A stretch of 64,000 nt of DNA from Erwinia mallotivora. Lineage in GTDB: Bacteria; Pseudomonadota; Gammaproteobacteria; Enterobacterales; Enterobacteriaceae. A program made the translations under genes and the position numbers. The DNA is taken from the NCBI RefSeq assembly GCF_000590885.1, contig NZ_JFHN01000053.1, forward strand, positions 332,748 to 396,747, read 5' to 3'. Under the pieces are notes generated by a model. It saw nothing but the letters and a program-made list of their open reading frames with translations, was not told the origin of the DNA and searched no databases. Positions 9,182 through 19,703 of this stretch are shown here, piece by piece. Position 1 is the stretch's first letter. Every line of letters begins with the position of its first letter.

Positions 9182-9354
9182 CTTTCACCATTCAAATTAT
9201 CGCTCCTGACCGCAGGCGGCGAAGCAGATCAACCGTGTGCACACGGCGCTAAAACGAGGCGCGCATCATATCACAGCCTGAAATGACCGGACCTCGCTTA
9301 ACTGTAAACTTTATTAAGCTATCAGCCGTCATGCGGATTTTTCTGCCGCTGGCG

Positions 9355-11601
9355 CTAGCGACCGCCTCTGATCAGGCCGCCCAGTCCGCGCCGCTCCATA
9401 AATGCCGCCACCTGATGACGCACCTCGGTCGCCAGCTGCGCCTGTAAACCGGCTTTTGCCAGCTTTTGCGCTTCTTCATAATCCAGATGGTGTAGCAGGT
9501 ATTTTACCCGCGCCACGTTACGACCATTCATACTCAGATGGTGATATCCCAGACCGATCAACAGCGGAACGCAGGCCGGATCGCCCGCCATTTCGCCGCA
9601 CAGGCACAACTCAATCCCGGCCCTTTTCACCTCATCAGCGATGGTTTTCAGCGCCCTGAGCATTGCCGGATGCAGACTGTCATACAGGTTAGCAACCCGG
9701 GTGTTGTTTCGGTCCACCGCCAGCAGGTACTGGGTGAGATCGTTTGTGCCGACAGAAACAAAATCGACGCGATCGGCAAGATGGCCGATCATAAAAATCA
9801 TTGATGGTACTTCAATCATCACCCCAATTCGCGGTCGGGGGATGGCATACCCCAGCATCTCTTCCACTTCACGTGCCGCACGTTCAATCAGGCGGATCGC
9901 TTCATCAATTTCATCAATGCTGGTGATCATCGGCAGCAGAATGCTGAGGTTATCGCTGGCCACGTTGGCCCGTAACATCGCCCGCACCTGCACCAGGAAG
10001 ATTTCCGGCTGATCGAGCGTCAGGCGAATACCACGCCAGCCCAGGCAGGGATTTTCTTCGCTGATCGGCATATAGGGCAGCTGTTTATCCGCACCAATAT
10101 CCAGCGTGCGCAGGGTCACGGGTTTATCAAGAAACAGTTGCAGCATCCCCTGATACTGCGCCACCTGCTCTTCTTCCGACGGAAAGCCGTTTTGCAGCAT
10201 AAAAGGTATTTCAGTGCGATACAGGCCAACGCCATCCACTCTGTTTCCCAACGCTTTTTCATGCTCAGCACTCAATCCGGCATTAAGCATAACACTGACA
10301 GGCTGACCACTTTTCAACGCGGCGGGACGCTCCACCACATCTTCCGCCAGCTTGCTCAGCTCATGTTCTTCGCTGATCAGCCGCTGATACTCCTGCACCA
10401 GCACCGGTTCCGGATCGACCAGCAACTCCCCGCGATAACCGTCGACAATCAGCAGCCGTCCGTTCAGCAGTTCAGGCTGCGCATCCACCCCCATCACCGT
10501 CGGGATACCCATCGCCCGCACCATAATCGCCGCGTGCGAGTTGGCAGCACCGTCTCTGACCACCACGCCAGCCAGACGATCATGAGGCAGCTCGGCCAGG
10601 GTGGTGGCGGTCAGCTCATCCGCTACCAGCACAAACTGCTCAGGCCAGCTGTTGGTACTCTGCATACTGTCGTCGAGGTGGAACAGCAGGCGCTGACCGA
10701 GAACGCGTAAATCACCGGAGCGCTCGCGCAGATAGCTGTCCTGAAGGCTGGCGAACTGTGCAGCGAACTTTTCGATAACCTTCTTTACCGCCCACTCCGC
10801 CACCGACCCGTTGTCGATTTCCGCGTAGAGATCTTTTTTCAGCCGGTTATCGCTTAACAGGTGAGAATAGAGATCGAAGATTGCCGCGCTCTCTTTCTGC
10901 ACGCTGGCCGTAAAACGTTTGCTGTAACGGCGAAACTCACCCGCCGCCTCATCCATTGCCAGTGAAAGCCTTTCGCGCTCACGCACCGTGTCCAGGGTGG
11001 AAGCAGCAAAAACGTTATCCAGCGAAGGCTGGGTGCTGTCCAGCCATCCGGTCGCCACCGCCACGCCGGGCGCGGCGGCCAGCGCCCGGATACGAGTCTG
11101 CCGGTACTGACCAAATAAGGCATTAAGCTGCGACTGGGAGAGAATGGTCGCCATCTGAGTGGCTAAGGTGACAAGAAACGATTCTTCACTCTCGTCAAAC
11201 TGCCGGTGTTCGCGCTGTTGCACCACCAGCACACCCAGCAACTGGCGTCGGCTGATAATAGGCACGCCCAGTAAAGAGCGGAAGCGCTCCTCTTTCACGG
11301 AAGGAACATATTTGAAGCTGGGGTGACTTTGCGCATCCGCAAGGTTAATCGGTTCTGCCAGACGTCCCACCAGGCCAACGATGCCCTCATCAAAGGCCAG
11401 CGCAACGGTGCGACCACGTGGCTTTTTCAGCCCCCGGGTCGCCATCAGGTAATAGCAGCGGCGATCGTGGTCAGCAAGATAAACCGAGCACACCTCGGTT
11501 TCCATCGCCAGACAAATCTCATTGACCAGAATATCAAGTGCTTCCGTCAGCCGGGGGGCCCCGGCCACTTTTTCAACTATTTCGCGCAGCTGTGTGAGCA
11601 T
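9355..11601 (-). CDS. ptsP: Phosphoenolpyruvate-protein phosphotransferase PtsP (EI-Ntr)
   Basis: First enzyme of the nitrogen phosphotransferase system; it passes phosphate from PEP to NPr and on to PtsN. The 748-residue product shows an N-terminal GAF domain (about 1-160), a phosphohistidine domain with His356 in GAANSHAAIM, and a C-terminal PEP-binding barrel (RTEIPFM, GTNDLTQYLLAVDRN, CLCGEMAGDP). Length and His356 position equal those of E. coli. It follows rppH by 12 bp on the same strand, so the two are probably co-transcribed, as is usual in enterobacteria. Confidence 0.97.
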   Translation of the reverse strand: MLTQLREIVEKVAGAPRLTEALDILVNEICLAMETEVCSVYLADHDRRCYYLMATRGLKKPRGRTVALAFDEGIVGLVGRLAEPINLADAQSHPSFKYVPSVKEERFRSLLGVPIISRRQLLGVLVVQQREHRQFDESEESFLVTLATQMATILSQSQLNALFGQYRQTRIRALAAAPGVAVATGWLDSTQPSLDNVFAASTLDTVRERERLSLAMDEAAGEFRRYSKRFTASVQKESAAIFDLYSHLLSDNRLKKDLYAEIDNGSVAEWAVKKVIEKFAAQFASLQDSYLRERSGDLRVLGQRLLFHLDDSMQSTNSWPEQFVLVADELTATTLAELPHDRLAGVVVRDGAANSHAAIMVRAMGIPTVMGVDAQPELLNGRLLIVDGYRGELLVDPEPVLVQEYQRLISEEHELSKLAEDVVERPAALKSGQPVSVMLNAGLSAEHEKALGNRVDGVGLYRTEIPFMLQNGFPSEEEQVAQYQGMLQLFLDKPVTLRTLDIGADKQLPYMPISEENPCLGWRGIRLTLDQPEIFLVQVRAMLRANVASDNLSILLPMITSIDEIDEAIRLIERAAREVEEMLGYAIPRPRIGVMIEVPSMIFMIGHLADRVDFVSVGTNDLTQYLLAVDRNNTRVANLYDSLHPAMLRALKTIADEVKRAGIELCLCGEMAGDPACVPLLIGLGYHHLSMNGRNVARVKYLLHHLDYEEAQKLAKAGLQAQLATEVRHQVAAFMERRGLGGLIRGGR

Positions 11602-11613
11602 AATGGGTCTGGC

Positions 11614-12138
11614 TTAACCTCGCTTTCGACGGTAGAAGGCATTTCGCTGTCCGGCACTCTCCTGCAATGGCATTACCACCCCGGCGAACTCCTTCATTAC
11701 CCGACGGTAAACGTCGCGTTTGAAAGAGACAACCTGACGAACCGGATACCAGAAGCTGACCCAGCGCCAGCCATCGAATTCCGGCGTGCTGCTGGTTTGC
11801 ATGTTGATATCCGCGTCATTGCACAATAATTGCAGAAGAAACCACTTCTGTTTCTGGCCGATACAAACCGGCTTTGTGTCCCAACGCACCAAACGTTTTG
11901 GCAATTTGTAGCGTAACCAGTTGCGGGTAGAGGCAAGAATGCGTACGTCTTTACGATGTAAGCCGACTTCTTCGAAAAGTTCTCGATACATCGCCTGTTC
12001 TGCTGTTTCTCCGGGATTGATGCCACCCTGAGGAAACTGCCAGGAGTGCTGACCATAGCGTCTGGCCCACAATACTTGTCCCTGCCTGTTACAAATTACG
12101 ATACCAACATTCGGGCGGTAGCCATCATCATCGATCAC
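11614..12138 (-). CDS. rppH: RNA pyrophosphohydrolase RppH
   Basis: A Nudix hydrolase that removes the 5' pyrophosphate of mRNAs and so triggers RNase E-dependent decay. The 174-residue protein carries the Nudix box from Gly38 to Gly59 ([20 protein letters not shown]), with catalytic glutamates 53, 56 and 57, plus the conserved N-terminus [15 protein letters not shown]. It is the first gene before ptsP. Its upstream region is the unusual DnaA-box-rich gap shared with mutH. Confidence 0.97.
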   Translation of the reverse strand: MIDDDGYRPNVGIVICNRQGQVLWARRYGQHSWQFPQGGINPGETAEQAMYRELFEEVGLHRKDVRILASTRNWLRYKLPKRLVRWDTKPVCIGQKQKWFLLQLLCNDADINMQTSSTPEFDGWRWVSFWYPVRQVVSFKRDVYRRVMKEFAGVVMPLQESAGQRNAFYRRKRG

Positions 12139-12261
12139 GGGACTACCTCAAACTAAAAACTCGGATGTTCTGATTGTTTCATACTCCTTACAGGTGGTAA
12201 ACCACTGGTTTAGCCGTCTGTAACGTGCCACAGCAGGGATAACTTAAGATTTCAGGCAAAG

Positions 12262-12630
12262 TTATAAACAGAAATTCCATTTTACGGCGATCTTATTCAC
12301 CTTTTCTGTGGGTAACTTTGTGCAGAACTTTGTTAACCCATGGGGAAAACTTTTTAGCCCAACGTTGACAGGATGGCACAGGACAGTCTTAAGCTGTTAT
12401 TTAGCAGGGAATTATCCGAATTATTCACCTTTAATCACCGCGTTCATCATCCTGTCACAGTTACCGGAATCCGTACTGGTGAAAGATCGAACATTAAAAA
12501 TGTTATCCACAGATAATGCCGTTAAGATGAGCAATAAAACGGTTAAAAAGGGTTTTAAGCCGTCAGTCAAGGCTGTAAATTGAAACAGTATTCTCGTTAA
12601 CGACAAGTTATCCCATTTTTCTGTGGATAA
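12262..12630. promoter_or_regulatory. Cluster of DnaA boxes in the rppH-mutH gap
   Basis: The 686-bp non-coding gap between the divergent rppH and mutH genes holds two perfect DnaA boxes (TTATCCACA) in opposite orientation, at 12503-12511 (plus) and 12622-12630 (minus). Near-matches with one departure from TTWTNCACA are at 12262-12270, 12293-12301, 12307-12315 (minus strand TTACCCACA) and 12421-12429. Most other short AT-rich words here are repetitive variants. I see no convincing gene; a 91-codon frame runs across the perfect box at 12503 and looks accidental. The cluster could titrate DnaA or control rppH and mutH. It is not oriC, whose usual neighbours mnmG and mioC are absent. Confidence 0.65.
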
Positions 12631-12824
12631 CAGGGTGTAAGATCCTGTTCATTGTCGGTGACAACTCTGGCATAACCCGATCCGCAGAGGGAGAAAGTCC
12701 CCAGGTAGCAAATAAAAAAACATGATTAATCATGCTATTATTCGACTTTTACACAATCAGCGCTATGGGATAACCCATAACCGACAAGAGTGGTGTTTTT
12801 TTAGACGGCAACAGTGAGTGATTA

Positions 12825-13511
12825 ATGAGCCTGACTTTCAGTCCCGTTTCGCCTCCGGAAAATGAAGCCCAGCTTCTGGAGCGCGCACAACGCTTATCCG
12901 GCCTGACGCTGAGAGAACTGGCGCAGAGGGCCTGTCTTACCCTTCCCCCCGACCTGCGCCGGGACAAAGGCTGGGTAGGCACCCTGCTGGAGCGTCATCT
13001 GGGGGCCACGGCGGGCAGTAAACCGGAGCAGGATTTTGCCGGAATCGGCGTGGAGCTGAAAACTATCCCGATTGATGCGCAGGGACGCCCTCTGGAGACA
13101 ACCTTCGTCTGCGTGGCCCCGCTGACCGGCAACAGCGGTGTGGTATGGCAGACCAGTCATGTGCGTCACAAGCTGGCAAGGGTGCTTTGGATCCCGGTGG
13201 AAGGCGATCGTGGCATTCCGCTCGGCGAACGCCGGGTAGGGTCGCCGCTGCTGTGGAGCCCGAATCAGCAGGAAGAGATGCAGCTGCAACAGGACTGGGA
13301 AGAGTTAATGGATATGATCGTGTTGGGTCAGGTCGAGCGCATTACCGCACGCCATGGCGAAGTGTTGCAAATTCGTCCCAAAGCCGCGAACAACAAAGCC
13401 CTTACCGAAGGAATTGGTGAAAATGGCCAGCCGATTATGACGCTGCCACGCGGTTTTTATCTGAAGAAAACCTTTACCGCCCCCCTGCTGGCGCGCCATT
13501 TTCTGCTGTAA
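12825..13511 (+). CDS. mutH: DNA mismatch repair endonuclease MutH
   Basis: Nicks the unmethylated strand at hemimethylated GATC sites once activated by MutS-MutL. The 228-residue product has the catalytic triad Asp70, Glu77, Lys79 in [14 protein letters not shown] and the conserved [23 protein letters not shown] block. The ATG at 12825 gives the family start although its Shine-Dalgarno sequence is weak. It reads away from rppH across the DnaA-box cluster. Methyl-directed repair is thus encoded next to possible replication-linked control sites. Confidence 0.97.
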   Translation: MSLTFSPVSPPENEAQLLERAQRLSGLTLRELAQRACLTLPPDLRRDKGWVGTLLERHLGATAGSKPEQDFAGIGVELKTIPIDAQGRPLETTFVCVAPLTGNSGVVWQTSHVRHKLARVLWIPVEGDRGIPLGERRVGSPLLWSPNQQEEMQLQQDWEELMDMIVLGQVERITARHGEVLQIRPKAANNKALTEGIGENGQPIMTLPRGFYLKKTFTAPLLARHFLL

Positions 13512-13715
13512 CACGGCTATTACCCGGCCTTAACTCCCCTGATGAACAGCCAGCAGCCGCGACGCTGAAAGCCGTGTGGCGGTGGGTCCACCATTTGCAG
13601 AGCCGCGCAGGCAAACGCCGGGCAATACCAGACGGAAGTGTAACGCGCATATAGCTTATGTACGCCGGGTTGAGTATCCTCTCCGTTTAACTTTCGTTTA
13701 GGATGTTACCTTTGT

Positions 13716-14426
13716 ATGTTTGAGTGGATTGCCGATCCAAATGCCTGGCTGGCACTGGGTACGCTAACAATTCTGGAGATCGTCCTCGGAATTGATAATA
13801 TTATTTTTCTCTCTCTGGTGGTGGCAAAACTGCCTGAACATCAGCAAAATACGGCACGTCGCCTCGGCCTGACAGGGGCAATGCTGATGCGTCTTGCTCT
13901 GCTGGCCTCTATCGCCTGGGTGATCCGCCTGACCACTCCCCTGTTTACCCTGATGGATCACAGCTTCTCCGCACGCGATTTAATCCTGCTGTCAGGCGGC
14001 CTGTTTCTGTTATGGAAATCCAGCCAGGAGATCCACGAAACGATAGAAGGGAGCGAGGGGGAGCATAAAACCCATGTCCACTCGTTTGCCGGTGCCATCG
14101 TACAAATTATGCTGCTGGATATTATTTTCAGCCTTGATTCGGTGATCACAGCGGTAGGCCTGTCCGATCATCTGATTATTATGATGGCCGCCGTGGTGAT
14201 TGCGGTACTGATTATGATGCTTGCGGCCCGCGGCATCGGTGAATTTGTCGAGCGCCACCCATCGGTAAAAATGCTGGCGCTGGCCTTCCTGATTCTGGTC
14301 GGTTTTACCCTGATTCTGGAAAGCTTCAATATTCATATTTCTAAAGGCTACATCTATTTCGCCATGTTCTTCTCGATGGCAGTTGAGTGCCTGAATTTAT
14401 TGAGAAATAAAAAAAATCCTGCCTGA
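13716..14426 (+). CDS. ygdQ: TerC-family integral membrane protein YgdQ
   Basis: A 236-residue inner-membrane protein of the TerC family with about seven hydrophobic helices. Conserved acidic motifs ILEIVLGIDNIIFLS (near residue 25) and IIFSLDSVITAVGLSDH (near residue 140) are the likely metal-binding sites. Family members export manganese or are linked to tellurite resistance; the substrate of YgdQ is not known to me. A 204-bp leader separates it from mutH. I checked that leader for the manganese-sensing yybP-ykoY motif found before the related alx and did not see it. Confidence 0.93.
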   Translation: MFEWIADPNAWLALGTLTILEIVLGIDNIIFLSLVVAKLPEHQQNTARRLGLTGAMLMRLALLASIAWVIRLTTPLFTLMDHSFSARDLILLSGGLFLLWKSSQEIHETIEGSEGEHKTHVHSFAGAIVQIMLLDIIFSLDSVITAVGLSDHLIIMMAAVVIAVLIMMLAARGIGEFVERHPSVKMLALAFLILVGFTLILESFNIHISKGYIYFAMFFSMAVECLNLLRNKKNPA

Positions 14427-14431
14427 CTCCC

Positions 14432-14453
14432 ACTGGCCGGTCATCCGGCCAGT
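14432..14453 (+). terminator. Terminator-like hairpin after ygdQ
   Basis: ACTGGCCGG, TCAT, CCGGCCAGT form a perfect 9-bp stem five bases after the ygdQ stop codon. The downstream T tract is poor, so it may be a weak terminator or an mRNA-stabilising hairpin. Confidence 0.5.
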
Positions 14454-14591
14454 AGTGATTTCTGAAATATCACTTTACGAAAAAAGTCAATAGTACCCCA
14501 TGCTTACAGCGCATTTTCGGAGTGTTGAGATTAACGAATTGTGCTAAATGCGTTATTAATAAATAACAGTAACAGGCAATGGGAGCTGAGT

Positions 14592-14807
14592 ATGAAGTGG
14601 ATGTCTGGCGCGGTGGCGTTGGTGCTGGTTATGCTGGTCAGTGGATGCAGCAGTGATTATGTGATGGCGACGAAAGACGGCAAAATGATCATGACCCAGG
14701 GTAAACCAGAAATTGATAAAGAAACCGGTCTGGTGAAATACACCGATAATACCGGCCATATTTTACAAATTAACGGCGATGAAGTGTCATCCATTGTCGA
14801 ACGCTGA
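14592..14807 (+). CDS. ygdR: YgdR/YgdI-family small lipoprotein
   Basis: A 71-residue lipoprotein with a signal peptide ending in the lipobox LVSGC (Cys near 19), followed by the compact SH3-like DUF903 fold typical of YgdI/YgdR ([20 protein letters not shown] and [16 protein letters not shown]). The start at 14592 is preceded by GGGAG at good spacing; a longer frame starting at 14541 lacks a signal and is not used. Function is unknown. It will be lipidated by Lgt, encoded upstream in the window. Confidence 0.93.
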   Translation: MKWMSGAVALVLVMLVSGCSSDYVMATKDGKMIMTQGKPEIDKETGLVKYTDNTGHILQINGDEVSSIVER

Positions 14808-14816
14808 AATCTGTTC

Positions 14817-14845
14817 TGCCACCCGCAGCGCGCATTCGGGTGGCA
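14817..14845 (+). terminator. Hairpin after ygdR
   Basis: TGCCACCCG and CGGGTGGCA are perfect inverted repeats with an 11-base loop, starting 10 bases after the ygdR stop codon. No clear T run follows. Confidence 0.45.
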
Positions 14846-14989
14846 CGACCGCACTCACCGATCAATCCCCCCTTCCCCCTGTTGCTCCCGGCAGTTATAG
14901 TCAAATGCCTGATCGGCCCCACCTCACTGCATGATGGGGTGAGCTTCAGGTTCCAGACCTTTTAATAATGAAAAAAAGGAAGCCGGCAA

Positions 14990-16030
14990 ATGCACTATCA
15001 CCGTATCCCCCACAGCACCCTTGAAGTCAGCAGTCTGGGGCTGGGCACCATGACTTTTGGTGAGCAGAACAGCGAAGCCGATGCCCATGCTCAGTTAGAT
15101 TTAGCGCTTCGTTCAGGGATTAACCTGATTGATACTGCCGAAATGTATCCGGTCCCCCCACGACCTGAAACGCAGGGCCTGACCGAAAAATACATCGGTA
15201 GCTGGCTGAAGGCGCGCGGTAATCGTGAAAAGATTATCCTGGCCTCAAAAGTGGCCGGACCGTCTCGCGGGGCGGACGCCTCTATCCGCCCCGGCCAGGC
15301 GCTGGATCGTAAAAATATTCGCGAAGCACTGGAAGCCAGCCTGAAGCGGCTGAATACCGACTACCTCGACCTCTATCAGTTGCACTGGCCTCAGAGACAG
15401 ACCAACTGCTTCGGTAAACTGAACTATGAGTACAACGACAACAGCGTTCCCGTCACCCTGCTGGAGACGCTGGAAGCCCTGAACGAACAGGTGCGGGCCG
15501 GTAAAATCCGCTACATCGGCGTTTCCAACGAGACGCCGTGGGGCGTGATGCGCTATCTGCAACTGGCAGAAAAACACGAGCTGCCGCGCATCGTTTCCAT
15601 CCAGAACCCCTACAGCCTGCTGAACCGCAGTTTTGAAGTGGGCCTGGCAGAAATCAGTCAGTTTGAAGGCGTGGAACTGCTGGCTTACTCCAGCCTGGCG
15701 TTCGGTACGTTAAGCGGAAAATATCTGAATGGCGCCAGACCGGCAGGCGCACGTAACACGCTGTTCAGCCGCTTTACCCGCTACAGCGGTGAGCAGGCTC
15801 AGCTGGCGATTGAGGAGTACGTGGCGCTGGCGAAACAGCACGGCCTGGATCCGTCGCAGATGGCGCTGGCATTCGTTCGTCAGCAACCCTTTGTCGCCAG
15901 TACGTTGCTGGGTGCCACCACAACCGAGCAGTTACAGATCAATATCGACAGCTACAACCTGACGCTGGACAATGAGGTATTACAGCAGCTGGAAGCAATC
16001 CACCGCCGCTATACCTTCCCGGCCCCCTGA
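14990..16030 (+). CDS. tas: Tas, NADPH-dependent aldo/keto reductase
   Basis: A 346-residue aldo/keto reductase, the same length as E. coli Tas, which suppresses tyrosine auxotrophy in starved cells by an unclear route. Visible motifs are the N-terminal LGLGTMTFGEQNSEADAHAQLD, Asp-Thr-Ala-Glu-Met-Tyr around the catalytic tyrosine (LIDTAEMYPVPPRPETQG), a catalytic lysine in LASKVAGPSRG, and YIGVSNETPWGVMRY. It is preceded by a good AAGGAAGC ribosome site and followed by a strong terminator. Confidence 0.95.
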   Translation: MHYHRIPHSTLEVSSLGLGTMTFGEQNSEADAHAQLDLALRSGINLIDTAEMYPVPPRPETQGLTEKYIGSWLKARGNREKIILASKVAGPSRGADASIRPGQALDRKNIREALEASLKRLNTDYLDLYQLHWPQRQTNCFGKLNYEYNDNSVPVTLLETLEALNEQVRAGKIRYIGVSNETPWGVMRYLQLAEKHELPRIVSIQNPYSLLNRSFEVGLAEISQFEGVELLAYSSLAFGTLSGKYLNGARPAGARNTLFSRFTRYSGEQAQLAIEEYVALAKQHGLDPSQMALAFVRQQPFVASTLLGATTTEQLQINIDSYNLTLDNEVLQQLEAIHRRYTFPAP

Positions 16031-16063
16031 AACCCTGCGGACTGTTTTCGCAGGCAGATAAGT

Positions 16064-16101
16064 AAGCCGGAGGCGATCCTGGGATCGCTTCCGGCTTTTT
16101 T
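16064..16101 (+). terminator. Rho-independent terminator of tas
   Basis: A 16-bp stem (one G-T wobble) with a two-base loop, AAGCCGGAGGCGATCC / GGATCGCTTCCGGCTT, is followed by a run of T residues. It ends at the stop codon of the convergent lplT. Confidence 0.9.
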
Positions 16102-17296
16102 AACGCCGGATCCGCTGTCGCTGCCAGCGCCACAGCATGGCAATCGCCAGGGCAAAAAACAGACCAAAGCCCGCCCCGGTTGCCACCACCGAGGTCCCCA
16201 GGCTGATCGCCAGCGAGTAGCCGCCCAGCATCAGCAGCATTGCCGTGTTTTCCCCCAGATTCTGAACGGCAATGGCATTGCCTGCCCCAACGCTCTCTTT
16301 GCCATGCAGCTGAAGCAACGCATTCAGCGGCACCACAAAAAAGCCCCCCAGCGCCCCCGTGGCAATCAACAGCCCGTAAGCGCCAGCCGCAGTATGTTGC
16401 AGAGAGAAACAGACCACCGCCACGCCAATCAGCACACCCGCTGGCATACAGCGACTGACGGTTTTAATCGTCACCAGCCTGGCGGCCAGAACTGCACCGA
16501 AAACGATGCCGATGGCGACCATCGCATTGAGAATTGAAGGGGTTTTATTATCAGTAATGCCCAGCGCCACCGGCACCCACAGCACCAGCAATAATCGCAG
16601 GGTCGCACCGGCCCCCCAGAACAGGCTGGTGCCGAGCAGCGAAAGACGGGTTTCGCCGTTACGCCAGAGCACCCGGCAGGCATGGAAAAAACTGGCAGAC
16701 ATCTTTGCGGGTCGCCAGGTCTGGCCGGGGCGGGCCGCTGCCAGCGTCGGGATCAGCAGGTTAGCCGCCACCGCCAGCCCATAAGCCAGCGCGCAGGCTG
16801 CCAGCGCTGCCAGCAGATTCCAGTCCGCCAGAATGCCACCGGCGACGGAGCCGGTGAGGATCGCGGCGATGGTTGAAGATTCCATCATGCCATTAGCTTT
16901 CACCAGCCGCTCACCGTCGGTTAACTCCCCCAGGATGCCGTATTTCGCCGGGGAATAGGCTGCCGCTCCCACGCCGACCAGTCCGTAGCCGAGAAACGGA
17001 TTGAATCCGCAGCAGATAACCAGCGCCCCCAACAGCTTCAGCCCGTTGGCGAACAGCATCACCCGCCCTTTGGCAAAGCTGTCGGCAACCTGGCCGACAA
17101 AAGGGGCGAGAAGGATGTAGGTTGCCACAAACACCATTTGCAGCACCGGCTGGCTCCAGTCCGGATACAGCTGCTGTTTCAGCACCGCCAGAGTGGCAAA
17201 CAACAGAGCATTATCACCAAAAGCAGACAGAAACTGGGCGCTCATCACCGCCATCATTCCCCGCGACAGCAGACTTTTACCGGGTGCATTATGCAT
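16100..17296 (-). CDS. lplT: Lysophospholipid transporter LplT
   Basis: A 398-residue major-facilitator protein with 12 predicted membrane segments that flips lysophospholipids across the inner membrane for re-acylation by Aas. The N-terminal [21 protein letters not shown] is a hallmark of LplT, and [10 protein letters not shown] matches the conserved loop after helix 4. It overlaps aas by 8 bp on the same strand, so the transporter and acyltransferase are co-translated as a lipid-repair unit, as in E. coli. Confidence 0.96.
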   Translation of the reverse strand: MHNAPGKSLLSRGMMAVMSAQFLSAFGDNALLFATLAVLKQQLYPDWSQPVLQMVFVATYILLAPFVGQVADSFAKGRVMLFANGLKLLGALVICCGFNPFLGYGLVGVGAAAYSPAKYGILGELTDGERLVKANGMMESSTIAAILTGSVAGGILADWNLLAALAACALAYGLAVAANLLIPTLAAARPGQTWRPAKMSASFFHACRVLWRNGETRLSLLGTSLFWGAGATLRLLLVLWVPVALGITDNKTPSILNAMVAIGIVFGAVLAARLVTIKTVSRCMPAGVLIGVAVVCFSLQHTAAGAYGLLIATGALGGFFVVPLNALLQLHGKESVGAGNAIAVQNLGENTAMLLMLGGYSLAISLGTSVVATGAGFGLFFALAIAMLWRWQRQRIRR

Positions 17297-19451
17297 CGTT
17301 CTGGCTCTCCGGCTGTTCAGCCATATTCTTCAGTCTGACAAAATCGGGCTTGCCACTGCCCAGTAACGGCAGCTGTTTCAGCCAGCGAATATCTCGTGGT
17401 ACGGCCAGCTCCGGGCTGCCCAGTTCACGAGCCGCCCGCTGTAACGCATCGCGAGCCAGCTCGCGGTCGGTGGTGAACAACACCAGTGCTTCCCCGCGTT
17501 GTCCATCCGGCTTCACCGAGGCGGCGTGTTGTTTATCCGGCGAGGCCTTCAGGGCAAGTTGCTCAACGGTTTCCAGCGACACCATCTCACCCGCAATTTT
17601 AGCAAAACGCTTTATCCTTCCCTGAATCTGGCAAAAACCGTGCGGGTCAAAGCTGACAATATCGCCGGTATCGTACCAGCCTGCTTCCATCCGACCTTCG
17701 CCGTCGTCCGCCTGCGGCGCTTCCAGCACGCCGGGATTCTCCACCCGCAGATAGCCTTTCATGATATTTGGGCCACAGAGCTGCAACAGCCCACCCTGCT
17801 CAATGCCCGGCACCGAAATCAGGCGGCAATCCATCCCCGGCAGAATGCGCCCCACGGTGTTATTTTTTGCCGCCATCGGCACATTGATTGCCACTACAGG
17901 CGCGCACTCGGTTACGCCATACCCTTCGAGGATGCGGATACCAAATTTCTCCATCCATATTTCGCGGGTCGCCTGCTGAAGCTTTTCAGCCCCGGCCACC
18001 ACGTAACGCAGGCGAAAAAAATCATAAGGACTGGCAAAACGGGCATAGTTGGCAAGAAACGTGGAGGTGCCAAACAGCACCGTGCAGTTCCGGTCGTAGA
18101 CCAGCTCCGGCACAATGCGGTAATGCAGCGGGCTGGGATAGAGAAACACCTGCGCCCCGGTGAAAAGCGGCGTGAACAGCCCCACGGTCAGGCCAAAAGC
18201 GTGGAACAACGGCAGTGCTGACATAAAACGATCGCGTGGAGTGAAATCAGCCACCGTACGGATCTGCTCGACGTTAGCCAGCAGGCTTTTATGCGAATGC
18301 ACTACCCCTTTGGGATTGCCTTCCGAGCCGGAAGTAAACAGCACCATCGCCGCATCTTCCGGCTGCTGCGGGACGGCGGCGCGCCCCGGGAAGACCAGCA
18401 TGCTGAGCACCCACAGCTTGTCCTGCAAGGTAACCGTTTCTTTTAAATCTTCGAGGTAAACCCATTTCACCTCGCTGACGCCTTCCGGCAGGTGCCAGAG
18501 CTTGCCCTTGTCGAGGAACTGGCGCGACGTAAAGATCGTTTTTACCCCGGCGGCCTTCACCGCACTGCGAAGACCGTTAACACCCGCGGTATAGTTGAGC
18601 ATCGCCGGTATGCGCCCGCGCATTGAGGCACCCAGAATCGCCGCCGCCGTCACCGTGGCATTGGGCAGCAACAGCCCGATATACTCGCCAGGCGCGGTGT
18701 AACGTTCAAGAATGCGGCCAACCCCCAGCGATTTTTTCAACAGTCCGCTGTAACTGTCGGCGGAAAAATTCACGTCTTCAATACAGGGTTTGCACCAGCC
18801 ATAGCGGGTGCGGGCGGCCAGAAACGCCTGATACAGCGTCTGCCGTGGGCGCACCGCCATCCGCGCTTCCATCATAATATGGTGCAGATGCTCACCGGCC
18901 AGCCTGCGCCGCTCGCGCGCGGTTTTGGCGTCGGGCATCGGTATGGTGGTGGCGGGCAGCAGCGTCAGGCTGATGCGGGGAAATAAACGGCGTTTGAACA
19001 CCCCGGCGAGGCGGCCAAAGGGGGAAAACTCCGCCCCGTCAATCCGCAAAGGGACAACCGTGGCCTGAGATTTGGCAGCGACAAAGCCCGCGCCATCATA
19101 GATTTTCATCAGTGAGCCGGTGACGGTAATACGGCCTTCCGGAAAAATCACCACCGGGCGGCCCTGACCAATCATTTTCACCAGATATTTAACCGACATC
19201 GGTTTGGTCGGATCCAGCGGCACAAAATCAATCAGCTTACGCACCTGGCGCATATACCACCGCTCACTGATCGACGAGTAAACGGCGAAAACTGGCTTAA
19301 CCGGCAGAAAAACCGCCAGCAGCACCCCATCCAGAAAAGAGGTATGGTTCGGTACTATCAGCACTTTTTCCTGTGACAGCCCCGACAGGTCGCCATACAG
19401 ACGGGTGCGAAAAAACAGCCTGAACACCAGGCGCAGAAAGGAAAAAAACAT
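17289..19451 (-). CDS. aas: Bifunctional 2-acylglycerophosphoethanolamine acyltransferase / acyl-ACP synthetase
   Basis: A 720-residue fusion that re-acylates lysophosphatidylethanolamine. The N-terminal PlsC-type acyltransferase (about 1-200) shows the His36-x4-Asp41 catalytic motif in PNHTSFLD and the PEGRITVTG block. The C-terminal part (about 220-710) is an AMP-forming acyl-ACP synthetase with the P-loop [14 protein letters not shown] and the [10 protein letters not shown] and YDTGDI motifs. It lies upstream of lplT. In E. coli the next features upstream are omrA/omrB; here an efflux operon and other genes have entered. Confidence 0.96.
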   Translation of the reverse strand: MFFSFLRLVFRLFFRTRLYGDLSGLSQEKVLIVPNHTSFLDGVLLAVFLPVKPVFAVYSSISERWYMRQVRKLIDFVPLDPTKPMSVKYLVKMIGQGRPVVIFPEGRITVTGSLMKIYDGAGFVAAKSQATVVPLRIDGAEFSPFGRLAGVFKRRLFPRISLTLLPATTIPMPDAKTARERRRLAGEHLHHIMMEARMAVRPRQTLYQAFLAARTRYGWCKPCIEDVNFSADSYSGLLKKSLGVGRILERYTAPGEYIGLLLPNATVTAAAILGASMRGRIPAMLNYTAGVNGLRSAVKAAGVKTIFTSRQFLDKGKLWHLPEGVSEVKWVYLEDLKETVTLQDKLWVLSMLVFPGRAAVPQQPEDAAMVLFTSGSEGNPKGVVHSHKSLLANVEQIRTVADFTPRDRFMSALPLFHAFGLTVGLFTPLFTGAQVFLYPSPLHYRIVPELVYDRNCTVLFGTSTFLANYARFASPYDFFRLRYVVAGAEKLQQATREIWMEKFGIRILEGYGVTECAPVVAINVPMAAKNNTVGRILPGMDCRLISVPGIEQGGLLQLCGPNIMKGYLRVENPGVLEAPQADDGEGRMEAGWYDTGDIVSFDPHGFCQIQGRIKRFAKIAGEMVSLETVEQLALKASPDKQHAASVKPDGQRGEALVLFTTDRELARDALQRAARELGSPELAVPRDIRWLKQLPLLGSGKPDFVRLKNMAEQPESQNDA

Positions 19452-19703
19452 GCCAACTCCCTGAGCTTAAAAAAGTTGGCTACAACGATGCAGGATAGCG
19501 GCAGATAACTCAATGCCGGGCCTGGAAAAATGTGCCGGAAAACGTCAGAAGCTGCTGATAACCCGGCGTTTGCAGCAGAAAGATGAAGCCCCGGCCCTGC
19601 AACAGACGCCGCGCCCTCTGCTGCTGCTCAGGGGCTTCATCAATGACACCATCGTGCGGCGTGCATATCCCCGGCGCAGCTAACAGGCCATTCATCATCC
19701 GCT

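Noticed and set aside
12308..12583. 91-codon plus-strand frame in the rppH-mutH gap
   Set aside because: It runs through a perfect DnaA box and other repeats, has no Shine-Dalgarno sequence and no recognisable protein pattern.
12262..12630. Replication origin
   Set aside because: DnaA boxes are present but there is no AT-rich 13-mer array, GATC density is ordinary, and oriC-linked genes are absent; a regulatory or titration site is more likely.
13512..13715. Manganese riboswitch (yybP-ykoY type) before the TerC-family gene
   Set aside because: The leader is 204 bp long, but the conserved GGGGAGTAG core of that riboswitch is not present.
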